Origin: Orientallactaga sibirica
Taxonomy: Eukaryota; Chordata; Mammalia; Rodentia; Dipodidae
DNA length: 64,000 nt
NCBI GenBank assembly: GCA_036365145.1
Contig: JAEOAD010000015.1
Location: 9,975,501-10,039,500 of the forward strand
Reading direction: 5' to 3'
Made by a program: the position numbers and the translations under genes. Each line of letters opens with the position of its first letter. The first letter of the stretch is position 1. The notes beneath the pieces are model-generated. The model had not been told where the DNA came from, searched no databases, and saw only the letters and a program-made list of their open reading frames with translations. Shown here in pieces: positions 24,319-36,275 of this stretch.

Positions 24319-25904
24319 GCATGTACACGCGCATGTGAGTGCTTTATTATTGTCATGTTCAGACCACACTGGGCATGGTTCCATCTACAATTTTTGAAAT
24401 TTACTTTCTAGCCTCCAGGCATCATTTGCAATTATAATGCTGTCATAGGCAGAAAGGAGAGATAGGCTAATTAATCATTGTCAGTACCAGTCCCTATTTA
24501 CCACCAGTTTTTCTAGCAGCATGCCTGGGAATAATTTGTATCAAATTCTATTTCCTCCCTCTATGTCACTGCAAACATTCATTTACCATTGTGCTCACTG
24601 TGCATGAATACCTTGGAAGCAATGGATATAGCTAAATGGCATAGACTCATTCATAGATTCCACATATTAGGTTCTGAGTACCTACTTCAGCCTGTGAACT
24701 GTAGTGCAGTCAACATGTAAGACACCAGACACCTGAACAGGACCCATGGTTCCTTGAGCTTTGCCAGATCACTGGCCATCTGATGATAGGCAGAACGGAC
24801 GGTTTTCTTCTGGAGTCTGTAACTTGGACATTTCGCATGATCTATTTCCTTGAAATTCCACTAGTCAGGTAGATACTGATAGTGCCATGATTACACAGAG
24901 TAATTGTTCAACCAACAGGACTTTGCATTCATGAGCTCATACGCCATAGTGACGAGCTGAGATTAGTTTGTGTGACACTACAGCGACAGTTACCAGTCAT
25001 TTTACTTTGATAGGACCTCCATTTACCTCAGAAAGAACAGTGATTTTAAATACTTAGAAATAATGTAAGAAATTATGGAGCCAAATGGATGCTCAGTCAC
25101 AGCTCACACTGCTCTCTGGGTTATCTTGTTTGACTCTTCCCACCTTTCCTCAGCCTGGATTTCCAACCTGTGCTCCGTTAACATTATGGCCATGTGTAGT
25201 GAAAAGCAACTGGTCACTGGATAGCTTAGCTGTCCATTGGAGTCTGTGGTTACAGACTCTATAGATATGGAAGGGGTGGGGGCAGGGCCTAATGTGGGAA
25301 TATGCAAGCACGGTGTGCCTTCTCTGAAAAGACAGGTGACTTTACATATCCATTTTCAGAACTGACACTCTAGAACCATCTATCATGCCATCAAAATATT
25401 TAAACAACTTCACTAGAAGCTTGTTATATCATAAAGCAAACAAAACCGACACACTCTAACAAAAAATACTGATTTTTGCAATCAAATTTCCAGGATCCTG
25501 TTCTCTTAAACCCACCCCCTCCCCCTGGTCACCTTCTATGCCCACTGTACCCTGTGTGCCCTACAGTCTTAGGGATTCAGTGCTGTCTACACCCTGCCTC
25601 GACTGTTCACTTGCAGTTTATTTCCCCAACCAGTTGGAAATGTCTTGCCGACACAGCCAAATGCAAATGTCCTTCAGTCCCATCAGTACCCTTATGAGTG
25701 ACCCCGGGTCAGTAAAATCAGGGCTGCTGAAGTGTCTATACAATGCCTGGGGAGAAGAGTGCTATCAAAAGTTTCCAGGGGACATGAGCAATGCTTTAGA
25801 GAAGATAAGAGTTGTGAGAGGGTTCAGGGCTACAAATGGGGAACATGCTATTTAGATCTACTTCTCTCTTCTGCCCCACCCTCACCCCTACCTATCTTCC
25901 TACA
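24311..25904. other. Upstream flank, nothing recognised
   Basis: 1.6 kb, 0.8-2.4 kb before the APOB start. No gene or repeat I can name. Distal regulatory elements could be here but I see no diagnostic motif. Confidence 0.4.

Positions 25905-25931
<27 letters not shown>
25905..25931. repeat. (CA)n microsatellite
   Basis: About 13 CA units, some 780 bases before the APOB start site. Confidence 0.95.
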
Positions 25932-25935
<4 letters not shown>

Positions 25936-26118
25936 CTTATTGGAAATCTTGTTCTCAACTTCCCAAGAAAACGCTGGGGGGGGGATGGACTGGTCTCCTC
26001 TGGAAGCCCTGTCCCACTGGGTTTCTGGAAGATTTAGATAATGGAGCTCATGCTGTGACTGGGCCATCATCCTTCTCTCAAGACCAGTGCCAGGTCACTG
26101 AGAAGACCCCCCTCCCAG

Positions 26119-26130
26119 ACACACACACAC

Positions 26131-26175
<45 letters not shown>
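26119..26175. repeat. (CA)n microsatellite
   Basis: About 28 units with one CG interruption, some 530 bases before the APOB start site. Confidence 0.95.
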
Positions 26176-26178
<3 letters not shown>

Positions 26179-26359
26179 TTCCTCTTCTCTCTCTTCCTTC
26201 CCCACAGCCACAGGCTCTGATCAGGACTCATCTGTCCATGAAAACCCAAAGTCCACCAAAATGCAAAATAATGGGGCAATGCCTCCAGCGGGACGTTGAC
26301 AGCTCCCTAAAGAGCTCCGCAGTCAGAGCAGGAGGGGAGTGAGTTGTGCTTGTGGTTGG

Positions 26360-26440
26360 TTTTGTTTTGTTTTGTTTTGCTTTGTTTTGTTTTGTTTTGC
26401 TTTGCTTTGTTTTGTTTTGTTTTGCTTTGTTTTGTTTTCC
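26360..26440. repeat. (TTTTG)n with CTTTG variants
   Basis: About 16 pentamers, mixed TTTTG and CTTTG, roughly 260-340 bases before the APOB start site. Frames read through it (poly-Phe/Cys) are artefacts. Confidence 0.95.
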
Positions 26441-26632
26441 TGAAGCACTGGGCCAGGGCAGGCTCCTTGGGCAGTATGCCAACCACCCACTGTCTAAGAC
26501 ACTCCACGCAGAGGCCAGACCAGGGAAAAACCCCAATGACTACATCTGGGTATGAGGTGAGACCCGTTCAGGCCCTTTCTCACAGCTTAGAGACCAGCAT
26601 GTTGTGGAAAAGCAAACAGGCCAGGGCAATGC

Positions 26633-26651
26633 TCTTTGGACCTTTTGCAAT
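26633..26651 (+). promoter_or_regulatory. APOB: HNF4/NR2F-type site overlapping C/EBP-type site
   Basis: The stretch TCTTTGGACCTTTTGCAAT lies about 70-50 bases before the inferred start of transcription. It matches the element I remember at about -85 to -60 of the human APOB promoter, where HNF4, ARP-1/COUP-TF (NR2F) and C/EBP-type factors give liver and intestinal expression. The nuclear-receptor half is 26633-26645 and the C/EBP-like half TTTTGCAAT is 26643-26651. Factor identity is from family knowledge; binding here is inferred. Confidence 0.8.
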
Positions 26652-26672
26652 TCTCCCTAAGCCAGGGCCTCC

Positions 26673-26678
26673 TATAAA
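26673..26678 (+). promoter_or_regulatory. APOB: TATA box of APOB
   Basis: TATAAA inside CCTATAAATGG, the same context as the human APOB TATA box. It is 22 bases past the C/EBP-type site and about 150 bases before the conserved ATG. It places the transcription start near 26703. Confidence 0.85.
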
Positions 26679-26702
26679 TGGAGAGCTTGCCCGCGGCCAG
26701 GC

Positions 26703-26823
26703 AATCCCATCTGTGCCTGCTGCCGAGCCACTATCCGCCCCAGTGCCATCGCGGAGAAGCCCACGGAGCCAGCAGCAGCGCCAGGCCTTGGCCAGGCCGC
26801 AGCCAGGGAGCCACGGGTCAGCC
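26703..26823 (+). other. APOB: APOB 5' untranslated region (start inferred)
   Basis: About 121 bases of GC-rich leader between the inferred start site (30 bases after the TATA box) and the conserved ATG, close to the roughly 128-base human leader. It contains CAGCAGCAGCG and a GGCCAGGCCGCAGCC segment also found in the human leader. There is no upstream ATG in the frame of the mature protein. The exact start site is not visible from sequence. Confidence 0.65.
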
Positions 26824-26889
26824 ATGGGCCGTCAGTGGCACCGCCGCTGCTGCTGCTGCTGCTGCTCCTGAACACCAGCGTCTGGGCTC
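26824..26889 (+). CDS. APOB: APOB exon 1 coding part, signal peptide, frameshifted
   Basis: The ATG at 26824 sits in a strong Kozak context (gccATGg), as in mouse and human. Read from it, the frame gives 15 codons (ending in a run of cysteines) and stops at 26869-26871. The frame that joins exon 2 instead encodes a hydrophobic Leu run from CTG repeats followed by NTSVWA, the apoB signal-peptide end, with donor GTGAGT at 26890. Exon 1 coding is 66 nt, whereas phase requires 67 (human 82). One base is therefore missing between about 26830 and 26843, or two are extra. The expected signal peptide would be about 22 residues. The intron that follows (301 bp) shows nothing recognisable. Confidence 0.85.
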
Positions 26890-29800
26890 GTGAGTCAGAG
26901 GGGAGGCCAGGGTGGGGGCACAGAACAGGAGCTATGCCAGAAAGTGGAAGCTTATTCCAGAGGGGAAGCGGGGGGAAGCTTGACAGGAGGAATATTGGAG
27001 AGAACAACCACAGGACTGGGGTGGCACAAGACAGCACCTGTAGATGGGTCCTCCAGGTTCAAGGTTGGGGAGGAACACGGAGGTGTTAGGAACCGGCTTT
27101 GGGGGGCCCTTAAAGGATCGTCTCAGACAGAGCCTGTTACCCACTGGAAGGACGTGGATATGCCAAGTCATCTTTCTTCTTTCATTACAGAAGATGAAGT
27201 GCTGGACAATGTCAGCCTGAGCTGTTCAAGTAAGGAATCTCTCCACAGGCCATGGACAGGCACCCTGCCCCATTGCCTGTCCCTCTCTATTCAAAAAGGG
27301 TCCTCACTCTATCATGCTTTATTCTCAAATGCGCGGGCACTGTTCTGACCCCAGGAAGCAAATATTTTAAGCCTTTGCCCACCCAAGCCGCCCTACCCCA
27401 AAGAATTGCAGCCTTATCTACCTGCCCTCTGTCCTGTCCCAATTCTTGACCTGGGAAGGCAGATTGAATTAGGGAAGGGACTGTCGTGAGCATTTTGAAG
27501 AAGCATTTCTGTCCTGTTTATCAGTGACTAATCATTGATTCAGAGTGTGTGAGGATGAAGAAATGCTGACTTTAACCTCTGTGCAGAACTCCAGACCCTC
27601 CACCCTTTAGTATTTACCCTTTAGTATTTACCTAGGGTACCAGCCCAGTACCTGGTGTTCTCGGGACAATGCCAAAGCGGGCCAGTCCTTTGATGGGGCA
27701 GCACTGCCATCTGGTGTTCATATCTCAGCAGTACATCTGGGCTTCTGACCTAGATATTTTTCTCAACTTGTTCACAAAATTCCTCTCAAGCACCAGCAGA
27801 ATCCTGTAGCAAGTTCTTCTTGGGGGCTTCTTAAATTCAACTAGATACCACTAACGCTTAACTAGCTCTGCCTCAGGATGATATCGGGATGATAACATTT
27901 TCAATCGTAGAAATTATTAAAGCTATCAGCTCTTCATTTTCATAGAATTTCTGTATAGAATTTTGGAGCCCCCATTTGATGCTTAACACTCTCGTCCCTG
28001 TACCTCAGATGATATATTCAAAGAATCCCAAGTAATTTGAACATCAGCTTCAATACAGCATAGTAGAGTTAAGTCTATAAAAGAAAATTAAGTATAATGC
28101 AAAGTCAATCACAAATAGCTTGAATTCAATTACCATTTTTATAATCTATGCCACTGTCCCAGAACTAACTTTCCTTGGGAGCATTGTTTCGACTGTATGG
28201 CTAACTTTTTGTCCTCACTGTAGAAGATGCAGCTCGATTCAAGCACCTCCGGAAGTATGTCTATGACTATGAGGCTGAAAGTTCCAGTGGAGTACAGGGG
28301 ACTGCTGATTCAAGAAGCGCCATCAAGCTCCACTGCAAGGTATGGGTGATAGGGCCAGGGAGGAACCAGGAGCTCCCAGCTGTTCAGGGAAACAAACAAA
28401 CAAGAAGGTCCCAGTCTTGTTACACCAGGAGCCCATACTGGACCTTCCAGAAGGTTCCAGAACATGCTAGGATTGTTGTAACTTCAAACTGCTGGGACTC
28501 TCCCTCAGTCTGAAAGTCAGCTACAAGTTGTCCTACACAGAAAAGTTTTTCCAGGCAAATGTATTCCTCAATTGTCTTGTAAGTCAGAGGACATGGTCTA
28601 AATTGTCAGCAGTACAGACCTGTAGATCTGAAATGGGAGTGAGATAAGGAATGTTGGCATCTCAGGAAATACTGGAACATGCAGTATTTATGATCTCAAA
28701 CAATGAGTTTTTACAAACAATTGGAAAACAAAAAGCTTTTAAAGATTTTTTTGTTCTAAAATGAAAACTTATTTACTATTTTGAGACTGGTTATACTCTG
28801 GTGGCATTCACATAGAGCCTATCTGAGGGCTACTATTGAGAACTGTGTGGGGAAGAGAAGTTGAGCTGGACTCTGCAGGGCTGGTCTGTGATTTTCATGG
28901 TAGGCATTAACCACATATGGTCCTTTAAATTAAATAAAATTTCAATTCTTTAAAATATTTTTATTTACTTAATTGAGAGAGAGAGAGAGGAGAGAAAGAA
29001 TGGATGTGCCAGGGTCTCCAGCAACTGCAAAGGAATTCCAGATGCATGCATCACTTTGGGCATCTGGAATACATTGGTCCAAGGTAATTGAACCTGAGTC
29101 CTTTGGCTTTGCAGGCAAGTGTCTTAACTGCTCAGCCATCTCTCCAGCCCAAAATTTCAATTCTTAATCTCACCCATATTTCAGTTGCCCATTAGCCACC
29201 CATAGCATCTCTGCTGCCTCATGAGTGCAAATACAAAGCATTTGCATCATGGCAGAATGTTCTGTAAGCACCCAGTGACCAGTTTAAACATAAACCAAAA
29301 GCTCCCAAGAAGCCTTAGTGTATACATACAGATACTCAAGGGTTTATTACGGAATCATTCACTGCTAACAAGAATGAGTTCCCCTTCTGCTTCTTATTTT
29401 CCCTCTTAATCTCTCACTCCAGTATGCATTTCTTCTACTCAAGCACTCAAAATTCTTATTTTGTTTTGTTTTTTGCTTCTCTGTGTGTGTGCAATGAGAT
29501 GAAATGTGTGTGGGAAGAGGAAGATACATGTATTGTGTGGGGGGTGTACCCTATACACTTGCCTGCAGGGAGGATACTCAAGTGGAACATCAGGTGTCCC
29601 ACTCCATCAGTCTTCTTGCTGGTCTTGTTTAGAGTCAGTCTCTTTACTGATTCCACAGCTTACTGGGCTCCATGATTCTCAGGTCACTGCTCTCTTGTAA
29701 AATGGCGGTTACAGGCATATGTAGCCATGCCACATTGTTTACATGGAATCTGGTTATTCAAACTCTGGTGGTCTCAGGACCCTTCAAGACTTTATGCTTG

Positions 29801-32800
29801 CACAAAAAGCAGCACACTTAACTGCTGAGACACCTCTCCATTTTTAGAAATAAAGGGAGTAAATTTGGAACCAATAAATATTCTCCTTCCAATACAGAAG
29901 GGCAAACATAGGACCCTTGATCACGTAAGAGAAGGCCATAAACTGGACAATGCCTAGGCTATTATGTGGTGACATATGTGGCATTTTTAGAGCATATGAT
30001 ATTGGGGAGCAGACCTCCACGTTCCTGACAACATTTCTAATTGAAGAGTAAGCAATAAGAACATCACCTGTTCCTGGCGAAGAACCTTAGTGTACTGCTC
30101 CCCTCTGTTCTCAGGTCGAGCTGGAGGTTCCCCAACTCTGCAGCTTTATCCTGAGGACCAGCCAGTGTACCCTGAAAGAGGAATATGGCTTCAATCCTGA
30201 GGGCAAGGCCTTGAGGAACTCTGAGGAGTTTGCAGCAGCCATGTCCAGGTAAGTGTGAGCTTGTGCTTTTAAATATCTGAATTCTAGACATCCATCATAT
30301 ACATTGTACATGAGCAAATGCATGCTGAGGTCTGAGTGTGTGCTCATATCAAGCATGCCTCTGAGTGCTGCTACCCTTTGCATTCAGTATCTACTGGTCA
30401 AGGTCCTGTGGAGTCTTCACAGCTATCAAAAAGAGGGAAGTTCTAATTACCCTGCCCTAGTTAATGTTCCTTCATTATCATGTAAATTGTTCTTCTAAAA
30501 GATTGCCTGTTTTGAACTCTTTTGAGACAATAATGCTGAGATGGTTTGTTTAAACAAGTCAGGTTTCATTTAAAGAAAAGGGGGGAGGCTGGAGAGATAG
30601 CTTAGCACTTAAGGCACTTGCCTGCAAGGCCAAAGGACCAGGCTCAATACCCCAGGACCCAAGTAAGCCAGATGCACAAGGTGATGCATGAGTCTGGACT
30701 TTGCAGCAGCTAGAAGCCCTAGTACATCTATTCTCTCCCTCTCTCTCTCTCTCTCTCTCTCCCTCTCTCCCTCCCCCCATCCATCACTCCCTCCCTCTCT
30801 CCCTCCCTCTGCCCCTCTCTATCAAATAAGTAAAATACAAAAATAATTTTTTAATATGAAAAGAGAATTAAATCAGGCTGGTGCTTAGGGGTCTCCAACA
30901 TGAGCCAGGCAGCACTTGCTGCTGTGGTCATACATGAGGGTATGCGTCTGCTCAGTGCAGGGCACAGGGCATGCAGGACTATACCAGTCCCTCTGCCCTG
31001 GCTGGCATGCAGCCTTAGCACAGTGGAAGGCCAATACTGTTGTTTACAACTGGCATCTCTTCCTGCACATCAGTGCCTGAGCTGCAAGTCATGGCAGAAT
31101 ATTCTCAACATCATCCCTGCTTTGCACCTAACTGTAGTTTAGGGATGTAAACACAGGTAGTTGTGGGGTTATTAATTTAGTAATATGGAGAAACTGTCCC
31201 TGCTGATTTTAGATTTATTAGTCTTTTCTCTGGGAAATAAGAATGGATATTTTTCTTCCATCAGAACACCTGACCTTATCTGAGACTCAGATGTACATGA
31301 GAGAAGAGGTGTGGTGGCAAGAGGGAGCAGCAGTTACTAATTGGTCCTTACTCTTCTCCAAACACAAGGGATTCCTGCTCTTGACCTCAAGGACTTTCTA
31401 GGCCTGAATTGGCCTGTCTAATGTGAGAGATGCAGAGATGTGCGACGCATGCCCCATCTTCTTAACTAAAGCAAGTGCAGCCAGGCCTTGGCAGCCCAAA
31501 CTATCCTCAACAGGAAATCCTTACCACCAAGGTGGACCTGGACATATGTCATAGCCTGAGACCATATAAAATAGGTGAAATCTCTGACAAATGCATGAAG
31601 AGAAGCTCAAATTCACTAGTATTCAGGAAATGCAAATAAATATTACAAGAAAAGCCTTCTCACCTTATACCCCTCAAATTACAAAACTTTAAAGCACTGT
31701 CACCGGTTGTTGGCAGGCCAGGGAAGAAATGTACATTCTCAGTCACTGCTGGTAGAAATGCAAGCCATAGGCCAATATCCTTTCTGATTTTAAAAATATT
31801 TATACTTTTGACATGATAGCTCCAATCTCTGGGACTCTAGCCCAGGGAAATAAGAGTAGTAATGTGTGAACATAAATGTGTAATGGAATTGATTTCCCTA
31901 TCATTTGTATGACCCCAAAAACAGTCTAGAAAGAGAGAAAGTAAATACCATTAAATAAGCCATTTTTAAAAACTATATGTAACCAAATAATGGAATGTTA
32001 CAGAGCTTGTATTAAAGAGGGCTGGAGAGATGGCTTAGTGGTTAAGGTATTTGCCTATAATACCAAAGGACCCAGGTTGGATTCCCAAGACCCACGTAAG
32101 CAAGATGCACAAGGTGATGCATGTATCTGGAGTTTGTAGCAACTGGGGTGCCCATTCTCTCTCTCTCTCCCCACGCCCTCTCTCTCTCTTCCTCCTTCTT
32201 TCTCTCTCCCTCTCACAATAAAAATAAGTTTAAAAATATTTATAAAAATAATCTATTACAGCTAAGCAAAATGATTCAAGAATTTTATAGAGTATAATTA
32301 AATGAGAAAAAAGATGATAATTGCATAATACAATGCTATTTGCATAAAACGATGACAAAAATGTATGTCTGTTTGCACCCACACAGATCTATATAGAACT
32401 ATATGAACATGGAAATACTAGTGAAATCCACAAAAAAAAAAAAAAAGTGTTCATACTAGGAGTAAATATGGGAGATAGGTGGGGGAAGGGGACAGAGAAG
32501 GATGGATGAACCAAGCAAAAAAGGCAAAGAAATAAAAAGAAAGCCAAACTGACCTCTGCTTCTCAGCCTTTTGGGAGACATATGTTGTGGGTGGTGTTGA
32601 TGTATTTACTTAAAAAATTATGTCCAGGGCTGGAGAGATGATTAGAGGTTAAGGCTCTTGCCTGCAGAGCTAAAGAGCCTCAGTTTGATTCCCCAGGACC
32701 CACGTAAGCCAGATGCACAAGGGGGCACACACATCTGGAGTTCATTTGCAGTGGCTGGAAGCCCTGGTGTGCCCATTCTCTCCCCTCCCTCCCTCTCCCC

Positions 32801-35800
32801 CTTCCTCCCTTTTCTCTCAAGTAGATAAATAAAAATAAAATAAAATTTAAAAAAATATGTCCAAAGAAGAACAGTTGAGTGGAAGGTGCCTGTCACGCCA
32901 CTGCCCTGCAGGCTCATGATGGAGAAGGAGCCTTTCTGTAACCATATACCCTCATTTCTGGGGCAGATATGAGCTCAAGCTGGCCATTCCTGAAGGGAAG
33001 AAACTTGTCCTTTACCCAGAGAAGGATGAACCTACACACATCCTGAACATCAAGAGGGGCATCATCTCCGCCCTCCTGGTTCCCCTGGAGACAGAAGAGG
33101 CCGAACAAATGTTGTTTCTGGTGAGATTTCAGACTACTGATCATAGACACCCTTTACACTCCTCTGCGCACACACACACACACACACCACGGAGAAAGTA
33201 TATCTTGTAACTGCACAGTAGTTACAAGAGGAACCTTGCATTGGTGTGAATTACAAGTGACCATGGTTCCTTGTCTCCAGAGTCCCTGATGGATCATCTT
33301 AACAGGTTGATGGTGTGGGGTCTAATTTTAAAGCAGTTATTGGGGATTCTTCATAACTCCATCTGCTTTTGCTTAATTTCTGTTTTCTTGTTCTCACACA
33401 TTATAATACAGTAAAACCTATGTCTGTTTACCATAAAGATTGAAATACATTGTCATCCAATTTTAAAAATTTCAGATTTTAGCCATAGAGAAAATTCAAT
33501 GTCCTTCAGACACATAGACATTTGTGAGTTGTTGCTATGTTCTGAGCTCTCTACTCCACTGTGCTTAGAGAACACAGAGATGTGTCTGCTCTGCCTGGGC
33601 CTGCCTTCACAACCATCTCATGCTGCTTTGCTCTCCTAGTGCTAGCTGTCCAGAAACAAAAAGTCCACCCTGCCTGACAGCAAAGAAATCCCCTCCCATG
33701 TCCATATTCCTTCCACCCACTGGAAGATGTATTCCCACACTGAATTACCTGATTATATTACCTGCTCCTACAGGATACCGTGTATGGAAACTGCTCCACT
33801 CACGTTACCGTGAAGACAAGAAAGGAAAGTGTGGCAACAGAAATATCCATGGAGAGAGACCTGCAGGGGTGTGATGGCTTCCAGCCCATCAGCACGAGTG
33901 TCAGCCCCCTTGCCCTCATCAAAGGCCTGGTGAGTCTCATGCCATGTTGCCATGCATTGAGCACCATCCTCCTTCAGAAAATTCTGGAATGTGATTTCTA
34001 GCTAAGAAGGACCTCAGAGAAGAGCCTGCCTGGCTTTTTCTTTACATAGACAAAAGTAGGATACTGAAGACCAGGCATTGGAGGGACTGTCAAGGCTAAA
34101 GGGCTATTACTAATGGTGCCAGGATTAGACTTGGGTTCCAGAAACCCAATCCAGAGTTTGTTCCTACCTGCTGTCCTTCTGTCATGGCATCAAACAATCT
34201 GCTTGTCCATCCCTGAGAAGACATGCCTACCTTTTTTTCTTTCCCATAGAAGAATTGACTGCCCAAAGTATCTGCTCTCTGAGGAAGTCTCAAGACCTAT
34301 GTTCTCTCCTCTCCCTCAGCCCATGAAGTGGCATAACTAATTGTGCCCTAGCTTTCTGTTCTTATACTCCAAGTAGTGCTTAACCAAAGCCAGACCCTTT
34401 GACTCCTGCCCAGGCCACCTTGTCAGAATTAACCTCCGCTTCTGCTACCCGGGGTCCTATAGATCATATTACCTGAGTATTCCTGGTCCCTGTAACATCT
34501 TCCAGGACAGGAATCACAAGGTCTCCTCAGTAAACATAAACAACTTGAGCAATGCCTGTCATCCCTGCCAGTGTTCCTGACCCTTGTCTCTGAAGCTGAA
34601 AAGAGAAGGTCTGATGACTGTGAGGGCCAAGGCAATGGCTTAGTGTCTTCCTGCACACCTGCCATGTGCTCAGCTCAGCTCTGGTAGCATTGGGAAAGGA
34701 GAGAGAGATCGGAAGGGAAGGAAGGAAGAAAAAAGGGAAGAAATTAAGCTAATTAACTGTGGATTTTTCCCCTAGAGATGCTGTCGCACTTAGCTTCTCA
34801 TTGCTGTGACGAAACACCCAATCAGAAACAGCTCATGGGAGTAAAGGGTTCATTTCAATGTTATAATTTTGAAGGGAAGCATCATTATGGAAGAGAAAAG
34901 CAACCAGTTTACAACTGCAGAGAGAACAGCCGGCATGGGCTGACTGTGAACACACAGTAGACTCAAGGTCCGCTGCCAGTGACACACCTCCTCTAGCAGG
35001 GGTCCACCAGTGGGGGCACTATGTGCGAGGCTTAATCACAAACACCTGAGAGTATGGGGGACATTTATATTCAAACCACCACAGATTTTTGGATGGTTAA
35101 TGCAGCAACAAGGTTGGCATGCCTGCCAGTAAGAACAATATAGTTTAGATGACAAGTAATGAAGTGATCAGCACAGCAAGCAGTCCTAGGCCTGGCCAAG
35201 AAAGAAAAGCACCCTTCATCTAGCTCATCCGGCAGAGTCACGGAGGATGGGGCCCATAAACCTAAACAATGCAAAGGAGGATTGACTGGAAGGTGTCAGG
35301 TGTATGGATGTGTGGGAGGTATTGTAGCATGCAGGGCTCTTTGCTGTGTGGGATGGGATCTCCACTGATGTGGAATGTGGAGTAAGAAGTATCTATGGCC
35401 TTGAGGATGATGACTTGTGTCCCTTTATCTAATGTCAAGTATGGACTTCCCTTCCTCTACCAAGTTGACCACATAGTGCTGGGGCACTTTCACCCCTGCT
35501 TCCTTGAAGGTAACTGCTTATGCCAGAAGACTGAACCTCAAACTGAAGGGACTGATCCCAATGCTTTCCTCCGATCCCATTCACAGGTCCGCCCCTTGTC
35601 AACTCTGATCAGCAGCAGCCAGTCCTGCCAATACACGTTGGATTCCAAGAGGAAGCACGTGTCAGAAGCCAGCTGCCAGGAGCAGCACCTGTTCCTGCCT
35701 TTCTCCTATAAGTAGGTCACCTACTGCTCCCCTGATTCACTATTTTATGGCTTGATGGGAACTGAACACCTCCTGTGCCAAGGGGGCGGGCTATGGAAAG

Positions 35801-36238
35801 ACACAGGCAGATCTCATCTCTGCCTGCTTTTTAAGACGATTTTGCAGAAAGGTTTCAGGCCTGTAAAACTATTTAAGACTGACAAAAGATATTTTAGACC
35901 TGATTGAAAGGGTTTCAAAAGGTTGGGAGATAGCTCAGTGCATAAAATGCTGCTGTGTAAGCATAGGGATCTGAGTTTGGACCTCCAGCACTCACTTAAA
36001 AGCCAGGGATGATGTTGCATACCTTTAATTCCAACCCTGAGGAGGTAGAAAAAGGAAATTCCTGGGGCTGACTGGTTAGCTAGTCCATCTAAATCAGTGA
36101 GCTCTAAGTTCAGTGAGAAACCCTGGGTCAAAAACTAAGATAAAGAGTAATGGAGGCAGACACTCAGTGACAACCTCAGGCCTGCACACACAGGTGCATT
36201 AGCACCCACACATATACCTTGCCCACACACATATGAAT

Positions 36239-36275
<37 letters not shown>

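Noticed and set aside
7000..26000. A second protein-coding gene upstream of APOB
   Set aside because: No run of exons with conserved protein signature seen on either strand; frames are short and repeat-derived.
26344..26871. 175-codon plus-strand frame through the TTTTG array ending at the APOB start
   Set aside because: It is a translation of the pentamer repeat and promoter, ending in the out-of-frame exon 1 stop. No protein family is visible.
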